Origin: Patiria pectinifera
Taxonomy: Eukaryota > Echinodermata > Asteroidea > Valvatida > Asterinidae
DNA length: 64,000 bases
Reading direction: 5' to 3'
Assembly (NCBI GenBank): GCA_029964075.1
Contig: CM057142.1
Coordinates: forward strand, 38,504,392-38,568,391
The notes under the pieces were generated by a model. That model was not told the origin of the DNA and ran no database searches. It worked only from the letters and a program-made list of their open reading frames with translations. The translations under genes and the position numbers were made by a program. Below are positions 58,252-64,000 of this stretch, piece after piece (positions within the stretch are counted from its first letter, which is position 1; each line of letters begins with the position of its first letter).

Positions 58252-59493
58252 CTGTCGAGCGCAATTTGAGTCCCCCACGCAAGTTTAAACTTGCGCGCGC
58301 GCGCAAGTTTAAACTTGCGCGAGGGATTCCTGAAGCACGCAAATTACACCGCGCCATTTTAATTTGCGTGCGCAAGTTTAAACTTGCGCAAAGGCGATCG
58401 CAACCTTCTTTTGCGGGCGGGATTTTCATTGATGAAGAATTTTTTTTTTTTAAACACGAGTACATGGAGAAATAATGGAATAAATGAATGAATAAAGAAA
58501 TAAATAAAAAGGGGAATTCAATTAGCGTCAATGAAAAGAAACATTGAGATTTAGCAGTGCTTATCAGAGAAGTTGTTTAAGGGTACGTGGGGGCGGGGCC
58601 AGGGAGGGGACCGGGCGGCGATTGCTTGGAAAGTGTACTGAAGTTGTTCAAAAATGGAGACCAGCTTCAAGTTTTTTGCTTTGTAAACCTAATTAGCATT
58701 TTATTTTTATTCTTGAATGTAAATAAATCATAATTTCCTAGGTGTAACCTGCTGTTAACGTAAAAAGAATGATTATGATCCCTTCAATTGTTCAAGTTTT
58801 GACATTATACTAATCATTTACATTATTTTTAAAATGCTTATTTATTCTACAATTAAAAAAGTACTAACTCTTAAAAAAAATACTAATTAATTTAACAATT
58901 AATAAATTGTACGATACAATAATTCATATTGTTTTTAGAAATATTTGCATAACATTTCGAGCGCTGTGAACACTTCAAAAATGCATAATTTGAAAAAATA
59001 TTACTGAATGCATTACTAATTTAATTAATTAATTAAATGTATTACTTTAATAAATATTTTTTATTGCAGGCTCAATAATTCATATTAAAAAATGTTTACA
59101 ACTTAAAAACGCTATGCATATAAAATGGTAATTATTTTAAAAAGTGAATAAATTTGCAAATGATTTAATTAATGAATTTAATCAAATGTTAAAAAAAAAA
59201 GGCATTAACTAGGCATTGTCTCCCGAAGCTCAGTGATGCTATTAAATCGGAGAAAAAAATCTGCTTTAAAAATAATGTTACATATCTGCATGAGCATACC
59301 CAGGGGCAAAATAGTTTAGCGGCAGCTGTATGCGTGGCCGGGAAATTCTATGCAGTGCGCAAGTTTAAACTTGCGTGCGCAATTTGTAGCAAGAAAATGA
59401 ATGCGCGCGCAAGTTTAAACTTGCGTGCGCGCAGGTTTAAACTTGCGCGCGCAAGTTTAAACTTGCGCGGGGGACTCACTTTGTGCTCGACAA
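58252..59493 (-). mobile_element. Palindrome-armed element G, short inverted copy
   Basis: 1.24 kb, from CTGTCGAGCGCAATTTGAGT to a right end ACTCACTTTGTGCTCGACA. In the opposite orientation to the long copy at 53621: its left block (58254-58430) matches that copy's right block. Copies of CGCAAGTTTAAACTTGCG occur at both ends (three to four near 58276-58390, four near 59355-59468) around an AT-rich core. Shorter mainly through loss of interior sequence, including the tRNA-like stretch. Confidence 0.8.
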
Positions 59494-59576
59494 CACTACC
59501 GCCGCCCGGTAACTTGTGAAGGACTCCCAAAGTCCCATCCCACTTCAGCTAGTCCGAGTAACTAGGACTCTACGGA

Positions 59577-59728
59577 TCGCTTTTTTAACATTTCGACAAT
59601 GTCCAAATGTTAAAAAAGCGATCCGTACACCGGCAACAGGGTAGCCCCATAGGCCTTAATGTGGCCAATTTATACTATGACTATGAAGCTCCGCGTGAGC
59701 ACGCGGAGCCTCATAAGTCATAGTTCTA
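59577..59728. repeat. Two small hairpins
   Basis: GATCGCTTTTTTAACATTT pairs with AAATGTTAAAAAAGCGATC (59577-59624), and CTATGAAGCTCCGCGTG pairs with CACGCGGAGCCTCATAG-like sequence (59682-59727). The second interrupts the left arm of the second P copy. Both look like small insertions. Confidence 0.55.
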
Positions 59729-60040
59729 GGAGTAGCCAATTTACTGGACTACCTCTGTAAACAAAGACCACACTTCCACCATGTTATGTACAAAAACATG
59801 TCGAATTAGAACTTTGTCATTATTGTCAAATTTTGATTTTCAAATTTAAGCTTAGTTTGCCATTCTTGCAGTTTATTTTTGCTTAGAAGCATACTCACCC
59901 TCTTTATACTAGGCTAATTAGAAAGTGCTGCCTTTTTCAGATGTCTTTTTTTTGTGAAATTTCCAGATTCGTTTGCGCACGTTTGCGTATCAAAATTTCA
60001 ATATAAATTTTTACGAAAATTAGACATCTGGAAAAGGCAG
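59634..60040. mobile_element. Palindromic element P, copy 2, incomplete
   Basis: Shares GCCCCATA, AATGTGGCCAATTTA, ACTGGACTACCTC, TGTACAAAAACATGTCGA and the AGCATACTCACCCTCTTTAT stretch with copy 1 at 53174. The right arm is missing beyond the AAAAATTTCAATATAAA region. A hairpin has inserted in the left arm near 59682. Confidence 0.65.
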
Positions 60041-61156
60041 CATCCCCACCGACTTCTTTTTCGCCACCCACCTCCCTAATCTTTTCTTTTTTTGTGTGTG
60101 TTAATTAGAAAAAAAATTGCAAATGCATGAATTAAGTTCAACTTAATTCATGCTTTTGCAATTTTTTTTTTAATTTATAAATTTGCAATATATTTGCAAA
60201 TAAATTGTCAATATATTGTCCTTTTATTTGTTTTGAAAAAAAAAATTGTTGCTGTGTACAAACGGTGCCAGCTTTGGACACAATTGTACGAGTATCAGCA
60301 TAAGAGGCAAGAAAATGGAAGAATCCATCTGCCACCTTGGAAAATCCACCATCTTGAAAAAAAAGGGGGGCTGCCTCCTTCATTTTTTGCAAAAAGGCCC
60401 AGACGAGGAACTATAGTTTATTACCCAGCCTTATCATGGAGGCCCATTGCAAGTGCTTTACTCAGCAGAATGTGACAACTACCTGTAGATAACTAAACTG
60501 ACCTGGGCAAGAACTTTATTGACCTTTGGCAGTATAATCTCACTATTTATAATCATATCAGGTGTTATCTCGACATGACAAGGCATGGGAGTTACTCTTT
60601 ACACAATTTTTATTCAGTCTTTACACATGAGCGGAATTTAACCGCGAAGTACAGTACTTCAATATTAATGGTACAGTACTGTCATGATAGTTCATGGTAA
60701 GTAGGACACCTTGCCCTCTATAAAAGCCTATAACATTTAGATTTTTATGAAGTTGAAGTGAAATGCTGTGTCTGCCTTTATCTTCACTAGCCCTGTGAGT
60801 ATATGGTTCATGTATACTCAGTAGGAAACAGTCATGCATCTCTCCAATGCACACTTTATTCCTTCCCGCTCCATGCAACCACATGCATGATACATGACTT
60901 TTGTCAGACATTTGGTTGCGCAATTGGCCAAAAAGCTCATGGGGCTTGGCTTAAAATGATCAGTCTGTTGTTGACTGCTGTGATGTGGGATAATGTGTTT
61001 TTCTCACACTAGATCTTGAGGGCCAAGGGTGCTACATGCACATGTATTTGCCCTTTGTGTATAAAAAAAAACATGTTCAACTTCACAGCAGTCAACAACC
61101 AATTGTTATATCGTGGCTTGGATACTGTCATTTTATTGCACAGTCGCGTGCCCAGT
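60041..61156. other. Gene-free stretch before the transaminase gene
   Basis: Contains an inverted pair at 60108-60178 (AAAATTGCAAATGCATGAATT with its complement around GTTCAA) and AT-rich sequence. The open frames at 60194-60475 and 60621-60923 match nothing I know. No promoter for the downstream gene could be pinned. Confidence 0.45.
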
Positions 61157-61563
61157 CTTTAACCCTAACCGCCCTGAATCCTCCAAAATCCTTTTTGCAA
61201 ATTGGAGGAATTTGCAGGATTGAGGTTACATGGCCAAAGTGCGTTGCTGATTTCGGAGTATGCACTGTGTCAAGGTCTTGGGCCGGACCGTGTTGTTTAT
61301 GCTCAGCCGTGCATAAATTTAGTCCTTGATTATACTTGACATCCTCCGCACTGCTCCAGGATGCCTCTGCCTCAGCCTATTGACAGACATAGCCGGAGGA
61401 TTTTGCAGGATTCAGGCAGTGGTCACCCCTCCATGGACCATATTCAAGAAACAACGGAGGAATTTGCAGGATTGAGGCTATATGCTATTTTTCCATGAGG
61501 CCACTTGGAGGATTTTGCAGGATTGAGGCTACATCCTAGCAAAAAGGCAGGGAGTTAGGGTTA
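61157..61563. mobile_element. CCTCAATCC-type element, copy 2, inverted
   Basis: Reverse-orientation relative of 9363-9797, from TAACCCTAACCGCCCTGAAT to a GGGAGTTAGGGTTA end. Shares AGGTCTTGGGCCGGACC, GCAGTGGTCACCCCT and TTTTGCAGGATTGAGGCTA with copy 1. It ends about 190 bp upstream of the transaminase start codon. Confidence 0.7.
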
Positions 61564-61641
61564 AAAATGACCTCATATACACTGCGTTGCATATAAATGA
61601 CCTAATATACAATCAAATCTCATTTTCCATTTAGCTTGCAG

Positions 61642-61722
61642 ATGGAGAATAGACTGAAGCCGGAGAGGATTCACATCAAGTGCAAGTTGGTCCAAACTCA
61701 TCACCCTGATCGTTCCGCGTGA
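61642..61722 (+). promoter_or_regulatory. Upstream ORF in the transaminase 5' leader
   Basis: A pyrimidine-rich stretch and TTGCAG just before 61642 look like a splice acceptor, so the transaminase leader may be spliced. The first ATG after it opens a 26-codon frame (starting MENRLKPERI) that ends at 61722, 27 bp before the main start. The uORF could lower translation of the main frame if it is in the mature leader. Confidence 0.3.
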
Positions 61723-61748
61723 CTGCCCGTCGTAACCTCACTGCCGCC

Positions 61749-63080
61749 ATGAGAGAGAAGAAACTCTTCACCCCAGGCCCTCTGGGTGTCAGCCTGAGCA
61801 CCAAGCAGGCCATGCTGGTGGACCTGGGCTCCAGGGACTTGGAATTCATTCAGACGGTCCAGTCCATCCGATCCAGGCTTGTGGAGTTAGCTGGTGAGAA
61901 TCACTGACTTGAGAACCCAAGTGCAGATAGGGGACAATCATATAATTATTTTGAAAAGAAGTCTCTACATTTGTGCCAATCAAAGATCAAAGTTCCATTT
62001 CGTTGAGTAAAATAATCGTGTAGTTGAAGAGTCATTAAAGAGATTCAAATCTATGTCAGAAACTATGTACCTCAAAAATAAAAAAATTAAAAGTAGACTA
62101 AATTCAAGCCATGTAGAATCATTTGCAATTATCCGGAAAAGTAATGTACATGTAACTACTGATTTAATGACAGAAACCTTGCTCAACGTGAAGATAGGAC
62201 TGGTATCAAGTTTATTGTGTACCCATTCCAACTGAGATGGTATTGCTCGAACAAAAACAAAAAAAATCTAGGTCTACTCTATCTACCATGGGGATAACAG
62301 TTATTAAACCTTTTCAGTACAGCCCAAGGAAACTCAAAAGTACATCAAAAATGTAACGTGAGTAACCGTGGAATTGTAACTTCAAAGTTTCAAAATATTG
62401 TGCCCAAAAGGCACAATTTTTTGAGCAATTTTGTTGCTTCAAACCAAACAAATGCACAAATACTAAATGATCCCACATGTATGTACCTTTATAAAAACAG
62501 AGGCAAAATACGTTTCAGGAGAAAGAAGAAGAAATACATGTACAGTGGAACGTCGCTATGATGAACATGACGGGATCCACAGGAAACGTTCGTAATAGCG
62601 ATCGTTCGGTATAGCGATTTTAAGCTACCGGTTCTCACTTTCCAATAAATAAATAACACGCCCTGGTTACTGAAAGACGACTCTAAACATGTGCCGACTA
62701 TTGAATTATGTCATTAAACAGTTTTTGAGCTTACTACCTACAGCAACGGGTGTCTTTCCCCTTCTATTCCTTGGGGAAATCATAGTCACTTGTCGCTCTT
62801 CTGTTGACATTTTTCAACAACAGTGTTTGGTACAGGACGATGTTCGGTATAGCCAAATGTTTGATATAGCGACGTTCCACTGTACAAGGGGAATGTGTTG
62901 AAACTTTAAAAGACATGAACATGAAAGATGGGCATTCCTGTTGCTGTCAGGTCATTGTTAGATATTGGTTTATCTGCAGGTGTTTCTTCTGATGACTACA
63001 CCTGTGTACCCGTGCAAGGGAGTGGCACCTTTGCTATTGAGGCCGTTTTCACCTCTACAATCCCAAGAACAAATGGCAAA
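61749..63080 (+). CDS. 2-Aminoethylphosphonate:pyruvate transaminase, 5' part
   Basis: Two coding exons, 61749-61893 and 62980-63080, give the first 82 residues; the rest lies beyond the window. The family is a class-V, pyridoxal-phosphate transaminase (bacterial PhnW) that converts 2-aminoethylphosphonate plus pyruvate to phosphonoacetaldehyde plus alanine, the first step in breaking its carbon-phosphorus compound down. Seen here: [17 protein letters not shown] at residues 6-22, then GSRDLEF and [10 protein letters not shown], then [16 protein letters not shown] at 55-70. These match the PhnW pattern (TPGP near the start and QGSG loop) better than alanine:glyoxylate transaminase, though that relative is the main alternative. 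Start: ATG with GCCGCC before it; an in-frame stop lies upstream at about 61710. The catalytic lysine is not in the window. Intron 1 carries a TA-flanked MITE. Junction phase 1; the exon 2 donor is AAA|GTATGT. Confidence 0.88.
62543..62882. mobile_element. Mariner/pogo-like MITE in the transaminase intron
   Basis: 340 bp with ends CAGTGGAACGTCGCTA(T) and (A)TAGCGACGTTCCACTG, flanked by TA on both sides (62541-62542 and 62883-62884). CAGTGGAAC ends with TA targets are typical of pogo/Tigger-type members of the Tc1/mariner group. Also mirrored inside: GTTCGGTATAGCGA at the left and GTTCGGTATAGCCA at the right, in direct orientation. Non-coding. Confidence 0.85.
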
Positions 63081-63510
63081 GTATGTTTTGCTTGGACCCC
63101 CTTACATTAAAGTCCTTCCTTAGTAATGTATAGGCAATGCCATGTTTGCCTGGGGAAGTTTCAACACTACACTTTAGGCCTATTTGCACTGATTGTATGA
63201 AAATAGCACATAAACAAAGACACTGAAAAATTATAACCTGGTTACATATAAATTGATGGCACAGTTGAAAGAATGTTGAAGGTTTTACCCCACTTACTTT
63301 ATTTGTTTGGTTCAATTGAAGGTTGCTTTATAGTGCTTTATTTTAAAGAAGAAAAAGACCAATTGATATGCAAGCTGAAATTGATTAAATTTTAGAGAAA
63401 TGCAAATGCAGAAATTCAGTTTTGCACCCTGCTATTTCATGCAATGGACCGGCTTGCAATGAACTTTCAGATTGACTCAAGACTTCACTAAAGTATTTGT
63501 TTTATTATGC
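63081..63510. other. Intron sequence of the transaminase gene
   Basis: From the exon-2 donor onward there is AT-rich intron sequence without a further exon; the next exon must lie outside the window. Nothing else stands out until the repeat at 63511. Confidence 0.6.
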
Positions 63511-64000
63511 CCCGCGGCGAAGCCGAAGGGGCATACTGTTTCCGCCTTGTCCTTCCGTGGGTGGGTGTGTGTGTGGGTGTGTTAGTGGGTGGGTGCGGGG
63601 GTGCGTGCGTGCGTGTGTGTGTGTGTCCGGACAAATCTTGTCAGCGCGATAACTTTAGAAATACTTAACATATGAACTTCAAATTTGGTTTGTGTATTGT
63701 TCTTGGTAATCCTAAGAACCCTTTTGCATTTGGGGCCGAAAGGTCAAGGGTCAAGGTCACAGTGACTAAAACAAAAGAAATTTTGTCAGCGCGATAACTT
63801 GAGAAATACTTTACATATGAACTTCAAATTTGGTTTGTGTATTGTTCTTGGTAATCCTAAGAACCCTTTTGCATTTGGGGCCGAAAGGTCAAGGGTCAAG
63901 GTCACAGTGACTAAAACAAAAGAAATTTTGTCAGCGCGATAACTTGAGAAATACTTTACATATGAAATTCAAATTTGGTTTGTGTATTGTTCTTGGTAAT
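63511..64000. repeat. 145-bp tandem repeat with GCCGAAGGGGCATA leader
   Basis: A leader GCGAAGCCGAAGGGGCATA followed by a TG/GGTG-rich run, then units of 145 bp: GTCAGCGCGATAACTT recurs at 63640, 63785 and 63930. Each unit contains AATTTGGTTTGTGTATTG, AAGGTCAAGGGTCAAGGTCA and CAGTGACTAAAAC. Units are almost identical. The array continues beyond the right edge. Similar arrays occur in many marine invertebrate genomes (family impression, not a search result). Confidence 0.85.

Noticed and set aside
58266..58475. Arg/Lys/Leu-rich small protein (also 58229-58531, 59334-59530)
   Set aside because: The frame is a direct read-through of the CAAGTTTAAACTTG palindromes; the same peptide appears on both strands.

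Overview
The window looks like nuclear DNA from a marine invertebrate. All recognisable genes are split by GT–AG introns, the DNA between them is AT-rich and packed with terminal-inverted-repeat (TIR) elements, and the gene set (sphingosine-1-phosphate phosphatase, glycine N-methyltransferase, mitochondrial ribosomal protein L49, 2-aminoethylphosphonate transaminase) is animal in character. An invertebrate deuterostome, perhaps an echinoderm, is my best guess; the exact lineage cannot be read from this sequence alone.

Layout. Positions 1-4.0 kb hold no gene, and end in an 866-bp foldback element built from 70-bp satellite units. A three-exon sphingosine-1-phosphate phosphatase gene (SGPP copy A) lies at 4.44-8.08 kb on the plus strand. 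Positions 8.1-22.2 kb are gene-free; they hold several TIR elements and, at 16.9-21.0 kb, a nest of two element families (F1 and F2) that leave 11-bp target duplications. SGPP copy B, with the same exon structure, lies at 22.2-28.3 kb. Positions 28.3-40.4 kb are gene-free and contain hAT-like miniature elements and a 1.52-kb tandem duplication. A five-exon glycine N-methyltransferase gene lies on the minus strand at 40.4-44.6 kb, with an F1 element in one intron. Positions 44.7-50.9 kb are mostly repeats. MRPL49 is on the minus strand at 50.9-53.0 kb. Positions 53.2-60.0 kb form a roughly mirror-symmetric block of nested inverted-repeat elements. A 2-aminoethylphosphonate:pyruvate transaminase gene starts at 61.75 kb on the plus strand and runs off the right edge; the last 0.5 kb is a 145-bp tandem repeat inside its intron.

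The genes do not form one pathway. SGPP acts in sphingolipid turnover, GNMT in S-adenosylmethionine and glycine balance, MRPL49 in mitochondrial translation, and the transaminase in phosphonate breakdown. The most unusual content is the non-coding part: (i) F1/F2 elements with different ends but the same 11-bp target duplication, (ii) a pair of elements whose ends carry clustered palindromes centred on GTTTAAAC, (iii) TIR elements that carry tRNA-like promoter boxes, and (iv) a duplication whose two breakpoints both fall inside element ends. Exon coordinates were derived by hand from reading frame, splice signals and family conservation; there is no transcript evidence here.
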